64,000 nucleotides of DNA. Origin: Thalassomonas viridans. GTDB taxonomy: Bacteria > Pseudomonadota > Gammaproteobacteria > Enterobacterales > Alteromonadaceae. A program made the position numbers and the translations under genes. Positions 52,228 through 61,007 of the stretch are shown one piece after another (within the stretch, counting starts at the first letter, position 1; each line of letters starts with the position of its first letter). The DNA is taken from positions 6,324,001 through 6,388,000 of the forward strand of contig NZ_CP059733.1 in the NCBI RefSeq assembly GCF_000948985.2, in the 5' to 3' direction. Below the pieces are notes generated by a model. The model was not told the DNA's origin and did no database searches. It saw only the letters and a program-made list of their open reading frames with translations.

Positions 52228-53806
52228 TTTCTTTTCTCATTCCCGTTATCAGGGCATAGCCCAGAAACAACATGCAGATATATTTAAAAACATTCGGGTA
52301 GTCCCGGTAGAAACTGCCGATTTCAACCGTTTTGACCTCAGTCACCGAAAAACCCGCCTGATAGGGCGCTATTTGTGACTCAGGTATGATGCTGCCGCCG
52401 GGATCAACAATAGCCGTGATGCCGGTATTGGTGGCACGCACCAGCGGCAACCGGTATTCCACCGCCCGAAACAGCGACAGCGCCAAATGCACTTTGCCTC
52501 CCGGACTTTGGCCAAACCAGGCATCATTGACGGTATTCACCAGCAGATTGCCGCCGAGCTCCACCCCGGCGCCGACAAAGTCGCTAAACACCGCCTCGTA
52601 ACAGATCAGGGGCAGGATATTCAAATTCCCCTCACCCCTTTCCAGGGCCAGCGGTAGCAGCTGAAACTCCCGCCCGGATTGATAGTTGGCGGCGCCGGGA
52701 AACCAGTCGCGCAAAAACGGCAGCTGTTGCTCGAAAGGCAGATATTCCCCTAAAGGTAATAATTTTTGCTTAAAATACTGGTGACTGACCCTATCCCCGC
52801 TAATCAGTTCCATGGTATTAAAATATCCGGCACCGCTATCTGGTTTATGCTCAAGCGGCTGGATCGCCGTCAGCAACAAATCCGCCTCCCCTTTAACATC
52901 ATGGAAAAAGCTTTGGTCTTCAGGATAATTTTTATAGGAAACCGGTACCGGCACTTCCGGGATCACCATTAAATCCAACGGTTGTTGTTTTTCCGCTTCA
53001 ATTATCAAGTCCTGCATCCCTTGCCGGTGTTGCAGCCAGGCTTCCCGGGTACGCAGGGAAATATCGAGATTGGGTTGTATCATGGCCACAGTCAAAGCGG
53101 TATCCGCCCGGGAAGTTTGCTCCGCCACCGTCTCAGATTTCACGGTGCCGTATGCCAGGTTCCCCAGAAAAATAACCGCGGCCAGGGCAAAGCAACGCAG
53201 GCTTTTCACTTTCTGGCTGCGCCACAGCAGCAGCCCCGCCGCCAGTAAAAAATTAACGCAGTGCACAACAAAAAACACCAGGGGTACACCACCGATATCC
53301 GCCAGTTGAATCTGCAACGGCCTCAAATATAAGGCATGGGCAAGATTACCCGGCAACAGCTGAGGTATGTAATTGATCAATACCGTCAAGGCAGCCGCAG
53401 ATTTGATCGCCCCGGAAAGAGAGCGCCCCCAGTGGAAACGGCTATGAAGCCAGGTCACCAGGGCGTAGGGCAGCGCCGACCACAGGCAATAGATAAAAAT
53501 AACCGGGATCACCAGGTTTACCGGAATTGCACTGATTTGCGCGATGCCCGTTACCGCCCACCAGATACTGCTCATCCAGCCCAGGGTAGCGGCAAGCAAG
53601 CCAAGCATAAAGGCATATCGCCCCCGGCTTTTATCCAGGGCAATAAGCACAGGGACAATGGCAAACCAGGCAAGGGCCGGAATACCGCTCCCGGGAAAGG
53701 CCAGATAAAATAAAGCTACGGTAAGCAGAACCAGCAAGAAATCCGTTATCTGCCGTTGCTTTGCCGGAATTGCATTAGCGGGAATGCTCTTGGCGAGGCT
53801 GGTCAT
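52220..53806 (-). CDS. Lnt-like apolipoprotein N-acyltransferase of the exosortase operon
   Basis: A 528-residue membrane protein with an N-terminal membrane domain of about six to eight helices (20-220) and a periplasmic nitrilase domain (235-500). The Glu-Lys-Cys triad is present: Glu284 in VIPEVPVP, Lys346 in YFKQKLLPLGEYLPFE, Cys402 in LICYEAVF. Lnt normally moves an acyl chain from phospholipid to the N terminus of lipoproteins. Here it starts by ATGA overlap with the 61-residue peptide and precedes an ACP, so it may acylate that peptide. A housekeeping lnt would be expected elsewhere. Confidence 0.9.
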   Translation of the reverse strand: MTSLAKSIPANAIPAKQRQITDFLLVLLTVALFYLAFPGSGIPALAWFAIVPVLIALDKSRGRYAFMLGLLAATLGWMSSIWWAVTGIAQISAIPVNLVIPVIFIYCLWSALPYALVTWLHSRFHWGRSLSGAIKSAAALTVLINYIPQLLPGNLAHALYLRPLQIQLADIGGVPLVFFVVHCVNFLLAAGLLLWRSQKVKSLRCFALAAVIFLGNLAYGTVKSETVAEQTSRADTALTVAMIQPNLDISLRTREAWLQHRQGMQDLIIEAEKQQPLDLMVIPEVPVPVSYKNYPEDQSFFHDVKGEADLLLTAIQPLEHKPDSGAGYFNTMELISGDRVSHQYFKQKLLPLGEYLPFEQQLPFLRDWFPGAANYQSGREFQLLPLALERGEGNLNILPLICYEAVFSDFVGAGVELGGNLLVNTVNDAWFGQSPGGKVHLALSLFRAVEYRLPLVRATNTGITAIVDPGGSIIPESQIAPYQAGFSVTEVKTVEIGSFYRDYPNVFKYICMLFLGYALITGMRKENA

Positions 53807-53988
53807 TTGTTCTTTTTTTTCATCAGCAAACCAATGCCAAACACCAGCAACAGATGAAACACCGGATGCAGGGCCGGCACGCTGGCGCCGGGGGGCACTG
53901 CGCCACCGCCTCCGCCCCCTCCGGCATAGGCACCGACGGACAACAATAACAGAGGCAATAAAACAAAAACGAGTTTACGGCAAACCAA
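53803..53988 (-). CDS. 61-residue secreted peptide, predicted exosortase substrate
   Basis: The protein has a signal peptide (1-22, ending GAYA), a GGGGGGGAVPPGAS body, and the tail VPALHPVFHLLLVFGIGLLMKKKNK: short motif, membrane helix and Lys-rich end. This is the three-part layout of exosortase targets, and VPAL stands where IPTL stands in XrtH-type IPTL-CTERM domains. It starts at TTG (53988) with AGGA eight bases upstream; no ATG is available. It overlaps the exosortase gene by 14 bases and the Lnt-like gene by ATGA. After both cuts only about 17 residues would remain. It resembles small 'midcut' XrtH substrates; the identity is from memory. Confidence 0.78.
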   Translation of the reverse strand: MVCRKLVFVLLPLLLLSVGAYAGGGGGGGAVPPGASVPALHPVFHLLLVFGIGLLMKKKNK

Positions 53989-54514
53989 GATTAAATTCCT
54001 TTTTTTGAAAAGCCTTATCTAAAAAAAAGAAAACACAGACGGCGGTAATAAAATTAATCAGTTGCCATACATACAAATGATAAAATTCAAACCGGTTGAT
54101 CACTTTTCCTATTTCATAATACAAATGCATAATTCTAAAAGCATTTTCCAGCTGAATAACAGCTATGGCGATGATCGCCATCATTATTTTTTTCTTCAGC
54201 GAATGGGACAGGGAAAAAATTCCCGCCCAGACCGTTGCCACTAAAGCCAGTGCCGTGCATTCCTGATCAACCACCACATAAGCGCCGCTGCCTTCATGGA
54301 TCAATTGATTGGCAGAAATTAAAATATCGCCAAAGAACAAACGGTAAAATTCACCGGCAAAACCGGCAATAGCCAGCTCAACAGGGGCGGCAACGGCGGG
54401 CTCCCGGCTAGCCAGCCAAACCAGTAGCTGCAATACCAGGGTCCAGCCTAAAAACCGGGGAAAGAAATGATTTAATATTATTGTTTTATTCGCCGGCACA
54501 GCCTTCCCCAGCAC
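53975..54514 (-). CDS. Exosortase (XrtH-like) cysteine transpeptidase/protease
   Basis: A 179-residue inner-membrane protein with about five helices. The exosortase triad is present: Cys86 in VVDQECTALAL, Arg127 in QLENAFRIMHLYY and His146 in FYHLYVWQ. It is short, as in XrtH, and lacks extra domains of EpsI/XrtA. Exosortases cut targets at a short motif before a C-terminal membrane helix. It starts at GTG 54514 (a second GTG at about 54499 is possible). It is the first gene of a five-gene overlapping operon and is followed directly by its likely only local substrate. Confidence 0.85.
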   Translation of the reverse strand: MLGKAVPANKTIILNHFFPRFLGWTLVLQLLVWLASREPAVAAPVELAIAGFAGEFYRLFFGDILISANQLIHEGSGAYVVVDQECTALALVATVWAGIFSLSHSLKKKIMMAIIAIAVIQLENAFRIMHLYYEIGKVINRFEFYHLYVWQLINFITAVCVFFFLDKAFQKKEFNLGLP

Positions 54515-54634
54515 TTATACATCGGACAACATTCGCCATAGATGGCCCAAACAGATCGTACCACCAATATCAAAGCACAGATTCTACGCTTATTATTTAA
54601 ACATTGGAAGTTTCATATCCCGGCAAATCAACTA

Positions 54635-54664
54635 CCTATACCAGAAATAATATGGCTTTACCAA
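54635..54664 (-). promoter_or_regulatory. Possible promoter of the exosortase operon
   Basis: On the minus strand TTGGTA (54664-54659), 18-bp spacer, TATAGG (54640-54635). It would give a leader of about 110 nt before the exosortase GTG. This is weak but the best match in the region shared with oxyR. Confidence 0.3.
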
Positions 54665-54764
54665 GTTTCCCCGGCTAAGGGGCGTTATCACTTGATCTTG
54701 ATGCCCTAAGCCACTTAAATATAGAAATTAACCTTAAAATATAAAGTCTTAATAGCTGTTGCCT

Positions 54765-55673
54765 ATGATCAAGCTCAGAGACCTGCAATACCTGGACGCT
54801 ATTGATAATTTCCGCCACTTTGGCCGGGCGGCGCAATCCTGTTTTGTCAGCCAGCCTACCCTGAGCGGACAGATCATCAAACTGGAGCAACAGCTGGGAT
54901 TGCAGCTGGTGGAACGGCAAACCCGCCAGGTAATGCTGACGCCGGCGGGGGAACAGCTGGTACTGGAGGCGCGTAAAGTGCTCAGGGCCGCCAGCGCCTT
55001 TGAAGAATCGGCCCAGGCCCTGCTGGATCCCTTGTCCGGTGATTTGCATCTGGGACTGATCCCGACCCTGGCGCCTTATGTTTTGCCCCATATCATGGCG
55101 GATCTGAATACCCGCTTGCCGAAAATCAATTTTTTCCTGCATGAAGACAAAACCCGGCATTTGCTCCGGGCGCTGGATGAAGGAAAACTGGATGTGCTGG
55201 TATTACCCTGGCTCGACGACATGGACAAATTTGAACGTTATGACCTGTTTGAAGAGCCGCTGCTATTGGCCTGCTCTCCCCAGCATGCCCTGGCCGGAAA
55301 AAAACACCTGACCCTGAACGATCTCAAGGACCAGCAGATCCTGACCCTGGAAGACGGTCACTGCCTGAGGGACCAGGCGCTGGGTTACTGCTTTACCGCC
55401 GGCGCCAATGAAGACCACAGGTTTAAAGCCACCAGCCTGGAAACCCTGCGTCATATGGTGGCCGGCAATATGGGCATTACCCTGTTGCCGCAACTGGCCA
55501 CCCAGGGCCTGATACCGGGTAACGCCATACGTTATATTCCCTTTGCCGCCCCGCCGCCGGTCAGGCTGATTTCTTTGCTGGTGCGGCCCGGCTATTCGCG
55601 TTTAGCCTGTATCCGGGAAGTCGTCAGCTCCATCCGCACCTCGGTAGACGGGCTCTTTAACTACCAGGGTTAA
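54765..55673 (+). CDS. oxyR: OxyR, peroxide-sensing LysR regulator
   Basis: OxyR senses hydrogen peroxide by a disulfide and activates catalase and peroxidase genes. The 302-residue protein has the LysR helix-turn-helix (LRDLQYLDAIDNFRHFGRAAQSCFVSQPTLSGQ) and the OxyR-specific redox loop LEDGHCLRDQALGYCF with Cys200 and Cys209, at the places of E. coli Cys199 and Cys208. Downstream SLETLRHMVAGNMGITLLP matches too. The ATG at 54765 gives the family start; a TTG at 54759 is less likely. It is divergent from the exosortase operon (250-bp gap). Confidence 0.93.
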   Translation: MIKLRDLQYLDAIDNFRHFGRAAQSCFVSQPTLSGQIIKLEQQLGLQLVERQTRQVMLTPAGEQLVLEARKVLRAASAFEESAQALLDPLSGDLHLGLIPTLAPYVLPHIMADLNTRLPKINFFLHEDKTRHLLRALDEGKLDVLVLPWLDDMDKFERYDLFEEPLLLACSPQHALAGKKHLTLNDLKDQQILTLEDGHCLRDQALGYCFTAGANEDHRFKATSLETLRHMVAGNMGITLLPQLATQGLIPGNAIRYIPFAAPPPVRLISLLVRPGYSRLACIREVVSSIRTSVDGLFNYQG

Positions 55674-56026
55674 GGTGCCGCTTAAACAGCATAGGTAATA
55701 TCTATGAAATCGCCGTTTTTAAAAGCCGTAGCCTTAAAATGAGGCAGTTTAATCTTGATGATGATGTCATATTATCTCTCCGCTAAGCTGATGAATTGTC
55801 TTAAGCTGTTGCCCGCCGTTTTCAAACCCGGGCTCATCGCAAGAGAGCCAAACCAATCAAGATAGCCGATAGCATTTATAGATTTAATAGCCAAGAGCTA
55901 TCAAACTCTTCTCAATCCGGGTTCACCACCCGGCTCATCAGCAATCATCAACTATAATTAACCTTAAGCTTTTGCTTAGGACGAGTGTCAGCGCCAATAA
56001 TTATTCATTAACAGCTGGACAACAAA
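55674..56026. other. Gap between oxyR and the subtilisin gene
   Basis: This 353-bp stretch holds no supported gene, riboswitch or strong terminator. Some short inverted repeats (GATAGC...GCTATC near 55866-55910) occur. It must carry the protease promoter. No clear -35/-10 pair was found. Confidence 0.45.
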
Positions 56027-59000
56027 ATGCGTAACTTACTCAGGTTATGGCCATTTTCACTTTTTCCCTTGTGCTTACCGCTTGGCCTGTGCCTGCTGCT
56101 TTTCTCTGCCGGGCTCCAGGGACAGGGACAAACAGTTCACGATCTTGCCCGGCCAGACAGCCAACAGGCTATGATATCCCTGCAGGAAGAGCGCAGGCTC
56201 AGGCAAAAACTCAACGATACCAGGCGCATCAGGGTAATCGCCCGGTTAAAACAGCAAAGCACGGATACCAGGGCTAAACAGCACGCCAGCCTGGAGGCAA
56301 GGCAACAAACCTTCGCCCGCTCCCTTAAAAGTCCGAACAACCGTTACCTCGCGAAAACCCGGTTGCTGCCGCTGGTGGTTATGGAAGTCGACGAGGCGGG
56401 ATTTCAAGAGCTGTTATCCCATCCCCAACTGCTCTCGGTGGAAGAAGATCGCCTGCTCAGCCCTATGCTGAGTTCCTCCATACCTTTGATCGGCGCCAAC
56501 CTGGTGCACGATGCCGGGATCACGGGCCAGAACCAGACCCTGGCCATTCTCGATAGCGGCGTAGATTCAGATCATGACTTCTTATCCGGCAAGGTGGTGG
56601 CGGAAGCCTGCTTTTCCTCCACCTATGCCCCCCATCTTGCCACTTCCCTCTGCCCCTTCAGCAACATCTACGCCCCGGGCTCTGCCGCCCCCTGCTCCCT
56701 GAGCAGCTGCGACCACGGCACCCATGTGGCAGGAATAGCCGCCGGCAACAGCGAAGGCAACGGCGCCCCCAGTGACGGGGTGGCAAAAGACGCCAGTTTG
56801 ATCGCGGTCCAGGTTTTTTCCCGGTTCGACGATCCCGGCATGTGCGGCTCAGCCAGCACCACCCCCTGCATCCTCGCCTACACCAGCGACATTATCGCCG
56901 GGCTGGAATATGTCTATTCCCAGAGGAACAACTTTACCATAGCCGCCGCCAACCTGAGCCTGGGCGGCGGCAGCTATAACCGTATGTTTACCTGCGACGC
57001 CGTCAACGGCGCCACCAAAAGCATTATCGATTTATTGCGCGGCGCCGGCATCGCCACAGTGATCAGTGCCGGTAACGACGGCAACACCACATCCCTTAAC
57101 AGCCCGGGATGTATTTCCAGTGCCGTCAGCACAGGCTCAAGCACCGACAGCGACAATTTATCCGGCTTCAGCAATGCCGCTTCCTGGCTGCCGCTGCTGG
57201 CCCCGGGCTCCGGCATCATCTCTTCCGTCCCCGGCGGCTACCAGAACAAGAGCGGCACCTCGATGGCGGCGCCCCATGTCGCCGGCGCCTTTGCCCTGCT
57301 GGCCCAGGCCAAACCAACATCCGGTATGGCTGAACGCCTGGCCGCCTTAACCTTAACCGGCAAAAATATCACTTTACCCGGCACCGGCTTTATCAAACCC
57401 AGGATTGAGCTGAACGACGCCGTTAATGCCTTACAGACGGCCAGCTTGCCCCCGGTGGATTTAATCCTGGATGATGATTATCACGGCAGCGCCATAGCCG
57501 GCACCTTTGCCGGCGAAATAGCTTCCCTGGCCTATGGCGGCTCCCAGCGCTATTCGACCGCTACAGGCAGCACATACCGCTTTACCCCGGAATTTCCCGT
57601 CTCCGGGCTCTACCGGCTTTCCGCCTGGTGGCAGGCAAAACCGGGAGCCGGCCAGGCCAGTTTGCATATCAACCATAACCTGGGGCTGTCCACCGTCGCA
57701 CTGGATCAGAGCGGCAGCGGTGGCAACTGGCATACCGTCGGCAACTTCTCCTTTACCGCCGGCAGCAGCCACAACATAGATTTGACTGCGACCTTATCTG
57801 CAGTTGTTGTCGATGCCCTGCGCCTGGAGCTGGTAGATCCGCCGGCGCTGGCCATCAGCACCCAGACATTGCCGGACGCGATACAGGGAGAAAGCTACCA
57901 GCAAAGCCTGACAGCCACCGGAGGCCTGCCCCCCTACAGCTGGAGCGCCCCCAATCCTTTACCCGCCGGACTCAGCCTGAGCCAGCAGGGAGTGCTTTCG
58001 GGTATACCGGAGGCAAGCGGCAGTTTCAGCATCCAGGTCCAGGTCAGCGACCAGCTCACCAGCACAAGTAAAACCTTAGATCTGCTGGTCAACCCAGCCA
58101 GCCAAAGCGTAGAAATCATTATCGATAACAGCGACAGCAACACCCAGAGCACGGGCAGCTGGCTGGTATCCGGCGGGCAAAATCCCTGGGGCAGCAATTC
58201 CCTGTACAACAACAGCAGCGGCAGCTTTTCCTGGCTGGCGGATATCGCCACCGGCGGCAGTTACCAGGTCTACGCCTGGTGGACCTACCATAGCAATCGC
58301 TCCACCGCCGTCCCCTATACCATCACGCATCAGGGCGGCAGCACCGGCATAACAGTCAACCAAAGGGATCCCGGCCTGGCTTCCCAATGGGTGCTGTTAG
58401 GGACTTTTGATTTCAGCGCCGGCAGTACTTACCCCATTACCGTAGACAGCAGCAACGGCCAGGCCAATGCCGACGCCATCAGGCTGGTCACCAATGCGGC
58501 CCCGCAGCCTTTGGCCATCACAAGCTTTACCCTGCCGGCAGGCCAGGTTGGCAGCCATTACCAGGCGGCTTTCTCTGCCACCGGCGGCAATGCTCCCTAC
58601 AGCTGGAGCAGCACCAGCACTTTGCCTTCCGGTCTGACCCTGGACGACTCCGGGGTATTAGCGGGAACCCCGTTAGAATCCGGAAGCTGGCCCCTGGATA
58701 TCCAGGTTTCAGATCAGCAAAACAATACCAGCCAGGCGACATTTAACCTGACAATAGCAGCATCCCCGCCACTGGAAATCACCACAAGCCAACTGCCCCA
58801 TGCCCTGGCGGGCCAGGCATACTCGGCTGCCTTATCCGGCACGGGAGGCGTTCCCCCCTACAGCTGGAACCATAGCGGCAACCTGCCTCCGGGCCTGCTG
58901 TTAAGCGATAACGGCCAGATTTCCGGCGTGCCTTTAACCGCCGGCATATGGAATTTTGACCTTATACTCAGCGACGATATCGGGCAGCAAAGCCAGCTGG

Positions 59001-60349
59001 CCCTGAGCCTGACGGTAAATGAACCCCAGGGAGCCAGTGAGATCATTATCGACAACGGCGACAGCAACACCGGCTTTACCGGCAGCTGGTTTAATTCCAG
59101 CGGCGCCAATCCCTGGGGCACAAGCTCCCTGTACAGCAACTCAGGCGCCACCTACCGCTGGTCGCCGGAGATAACACAGGCTGAGCGTTATCAGGTCTAT
59201 GCCTGGTGGACCTATCACGGCAACCGCTCCGCCGCCGTGCCTTACAGCATCAGCCATGACAACGGCCTGACGGTAATCACCACAGAGCAAAACAACAGCG
59301 CCCTGGGAGGGCAATGGAACCTGCTGGGTGAATTTGATTTCAGCCCCGGCGGCGATCACTATATCCAGGTTGCCAGCGAAAATGGCCAGGCCTGTGCCGA
59401 TGCCGTCAAACTGGTGCCGGTCAATAATCCCGAACTGGCCATTACCAGCCTGGCTTTCCCCGACGGCGCCCCGGGGCAGGAATACCAGGCCATATTAACG
59501 GCTGCCGGGGGCCAGCCTCCCTATGTCTGGAGCATCACCGGAGTGCTGCCCAACGGTCTCAGTTTCGACGAGAGCGGGACCATTTCCGGGCTGCCGCAAC
59601 TGGCAGGCACCTTTAACTTCACCCTGACGGTAACCGACCAGCAGGAAGAGCAGGTTTCGGCGGCATTGAGCATCACCATTGCCGAGCCCGCCCCCCTGGC
59701 CATCACTCCCCAGCCTCTGCCCGATGCCAGGGTTGACGTAAGCTACCAGGTGCAATTAACGGCCACCGGCGGTTATCCCCCTTATAGCTGGGGATTAGCC
59801 GGCACCTTGCCCGACGGTTTAAGCCTGGACGCCGGCGGTATGATCTCAGGCACCCCTTCCCTGGCGGGTAGCTGGGATTTCGACATCTATGCCGGCGACC
59901 AGCAAAGCGGCACAGACCAGCTGCCTTTCACTTTAACCGTGCTGGAGCAGACCCCGGCGGAGATCATTATCGACAACCTCGACAGCAACACCGGCCAGAC
60001 CGGCAGCTGGACCACCTCCAGCGGCCCCCTGCCCTGGCAGGGTAATTCTGTTTACAGCAACAGCGGCGGAACCTTCAGCTGGTACCCACAAATCGTCTCA
60101 AGCGGCAATTACCGGGTTTATGCCTGGTGGACCTATCACAGCAACCGCTCGGAGAACGTGCCCTATACCGTCACCTACCAGGGAGGCAGTTCGACACTTT
60201 TCCTCAACCAGAATAACAGCCTGCTGGGAGGGCAATGGAATTTGCTGGGAGAATTTCCCTTTGCTGTTGGCCAGTACGCCATAGAAGTATCCAGCAGCAA
60301 CGGCCAGGCGAGTGCGGACGCGGTACGCCTGGTAAAAGTCAGCGATTAA
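56027..60349 (+). CDS. Secreted subtilisin-family (S8) serine protease with golvesin-like and Ig-like repeats
   Basis: A 1440-residue exported protease. Signal peptide about 1-35, a propeptide-like region to 140, then the S8 domain with Asp176 (LAILDSGVDSD), His230 (DHGTHVAG), Asn350 (SAGNDGN) and Ser412 (GTSMAAPHVAG). After residue 475 come four golvesin-type C-terminal-like modules (about 475-602, 694-826, 1004-1136, 1311-1438) and five putative-Ig (He_PIG) modules (about 606, 828, 915, 1137, 1224), in the order G-P-G-P-P-G-P-P-G. These repeats probably bind surfaces or polysaccharide. No sorting signal is seen, so type II secretion is likely. The start is Met at 56027. Confidence 0.9.
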   Translation: MRNLLRLWPFSLFPLCLPLGLCLLLFSAGLQGQGQTVHDLARPDSQQAMISLQEERRLRQKLNDTRRIRVIARLKQQSTDTRAKQHASLEARQQTFARSLKSPNNRYLAKTRLLPLVVMEVDEAGFQELLSHPQLLSVEEDRLLSPMLSSSIPLIGANLVHDAGITGQNQTLAILDSGVDSDHDFLSGKVVAEACFSSTYAPHLATSLCPFSNIYAPGSAAPCSLSSCDHGTHVAGIAAGNSEGNGAPSDGVAKDASLIAVQVFSRFDDPGMCGSASTTPCILAYTSDIIAGLEYVYSQRNNFTIAAANLSLGGGSYNRMFTCDAVNGATKSIIDLLRGAGIATVISAGNDGNTTSLNSPGCISSAVSTGSSTDSDNLSGFSNAASWLPLLAPGSGIISSVPGGYQNKSGTSMAAPHVAGAFALLAQAKPTSGMAERLAALTLTGKNITLPGTGFIKPRIELNDAVNALQTASLPPVDLILDDDYHGSAIAGTFAGEIASLAYGGSQRYSTATGSTYRFTPEFPVSGLYRLSAWWQAKPGAGQASLHINHNLGLSTVALDQSGSGGNWHTVGNFSFTAGSSHNIDLTATLSAVVVDALRLELVDPPALAISTQTLPDAIQGESYQQSLTATGGLPPYSWSAPNPLPAGLSLSQQGVLSGIPEASGSFSIQVQVSDQLTSTSKTLDLLVNPASQSVEIIIDNSDSNTQSTGSWLVSGGQNPWGSNSLYNNSSGSFSWLADIATGGSYQVYAWWTYHSNRSTAVPYTITHQGGSTGITVNQRDPGLASQWVLLGTFDFSAGSTYPITVDSSNGQANADAIRLVTNAAPQPLAITSFTLPAGQVGSHYQAAFSATGGNAPYSWSSTSTLPSGLTLDDSGVLAGTPLESGSWPLDIQVSDQQNNTSQATFNLTIAASPPLEITTSQLPHALAGQAYSAALSGTGGVPPYSWNHSGNLPPGLLLSDNGQISGVPLTAGIWNFDLILSDDIGQQSQLALSLTVNEPQGASEIIIDNGDSNTGFTGSWFNSSGANPWGTSSLYSNSGATYRWSPEITQAERYQVYAWWTYHGNRSAAVPYSISHDNGLTVITTEQNNSALGGQWNLLGEFDFSPGGDHYIQVASENGQACADAVKLVPVNNPELAITSLAFPDGAPGQEYQAILTAAGGQPPYVWSITGVLPNGLSFDESGTISGLPQLAGTFNFTLTVTDQQEEQVSAALSITIAEPAPLAITPQPLPDARVDVSYQVQLTATGGYPPYSWGLAGTLPDGLSLDAGGMISGTPSLAGSWDFDIYAGDQQSGTDQLPFTLTVLEQTPAEIIIDNLDSNTGQTGSWTTSSGPLPWQGNSVYSNSGGTFSWYPQIVSSGNYRVYAWWTYHSNRSENVPYTVTYQGGSSTLFLNQNNSLLGGQWNLLGEFPFAVGQYAIEVSSSNGQASADAVRLVKVSD
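58111..60346 (+). repeat. Repeated golvesin/putative-Ig module array
   Basis: Within the S8 gene, three closely similar golvesin blocks begin with EIIIDNxDSNT and contain YQVYAWWTYHxNRS; their DNA is also similar. Two intervening pairs of putative-Ig modules show TGGxPPYxW and LPxGLSL. This suggests duplication of a G-P-P unit. Confidence 0.75.
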
Positions 60350-60380
60350 CGGCAAAGATAAAACTCAGCCGAGTTCAGGT

Positions 60381-61007
60381 TCAGTATTCCTGCGGCGGCT
60401 GTCCTTGCCATAACGCCAGCTGCTCTTTGCCTTGCTGCTGCATAAAGCCGGCTATGGTAGTGTGATAATCCGGCGATTTTCTTTGTCCCAGTTTAAAACG
60501 CCCCGCCCCCGCAAGAATATCCAGCCGGAAAACGCAAATGGCATTGAGCATCTGCTGCAAGCACCCGGCAAACTGCGGCGCCAGAATCTCTTCCAGCGGC
60601 CAGGTTGGATCAAAAAACCGGCTCATATCATTGACTAAAGCCAGCTTTTCCTCTGCCGCCTCTATTATCACAGGCGTGCAGGTCAGCTGCACACAGGCAT
60701 AATTCCAGGTAGGCACCTTCTGCTCCGGGTGCCAGCGGGGAGAGACATATTGATGGCCGCCGTCGAAAAGGGCCAGCACCCGGCTTCCCGGCGACATCAA
60801 AGGCAGCACAGGGTTATTTCTTGCCAAGTGGCCATAAAGGCATTGCCGCTCTTCGTCCAGCAGCAGGGGCAATAAAGTGGTTTCCGGCAGCGCTCCCTGT
60901 GTCGACGGCGCCACCAGGCGGGCAAAGGGGTTGTTTTTCACCAGAGTCAACTGGTGCACTTTTAACAGCTTAGCGGGCATTTGTTTATTTAACTTTTTAT
61001 TTAACAT
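60381..61007 (-). CDS. PaiB-like FMN-binding negative transcriptional regulator family protein
   Basis: A 208-residue protein of the PaiB/FMN-binding split-barrel family: LYGHLARNNPVLPLM, YVSPRWHPEQKVPTWNYACVQ and FKLGQRKSPDY are conserved. Bacillus PaiB was described as a regulator with PaiA, an N-acetyltransferase; the fold rather suggests a flavin- or haem-binding oxidoreductase. Notably, here it overlaps a GNAT gene by 11 bases, the same pairing as paiA-paiB. The start may be Met1 or Met10. The divergent MocR gene probably controls both. Confidence 0.82.
   Translation of the reverse strand: MLNKKLNKQMPAKLLKVHQLTLVKNNPFARLVAPSTQGALPETTLLPLLLDEERQCLYGHLARNNPVLPLMSPGSRVLALFDGGHQYVSPRWHPEQKVPTWNYACVQLTCTPVIIEAAEEKLALVNDMSRFFDPTWPLEEILAPQFAGCLQQMLNAICVFRLDILAGAGRFKLGQRKSPDYHTTIAGFMQQQGKEQLALWQGQPPQEY

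Noticed and set aside
55674..56026. Possible riboswitch in the oxyR-subtilisin gap
   Set aside because: Checked for c-di-GMP-type and other conserved cores. None of the expected conserved loops is visible.
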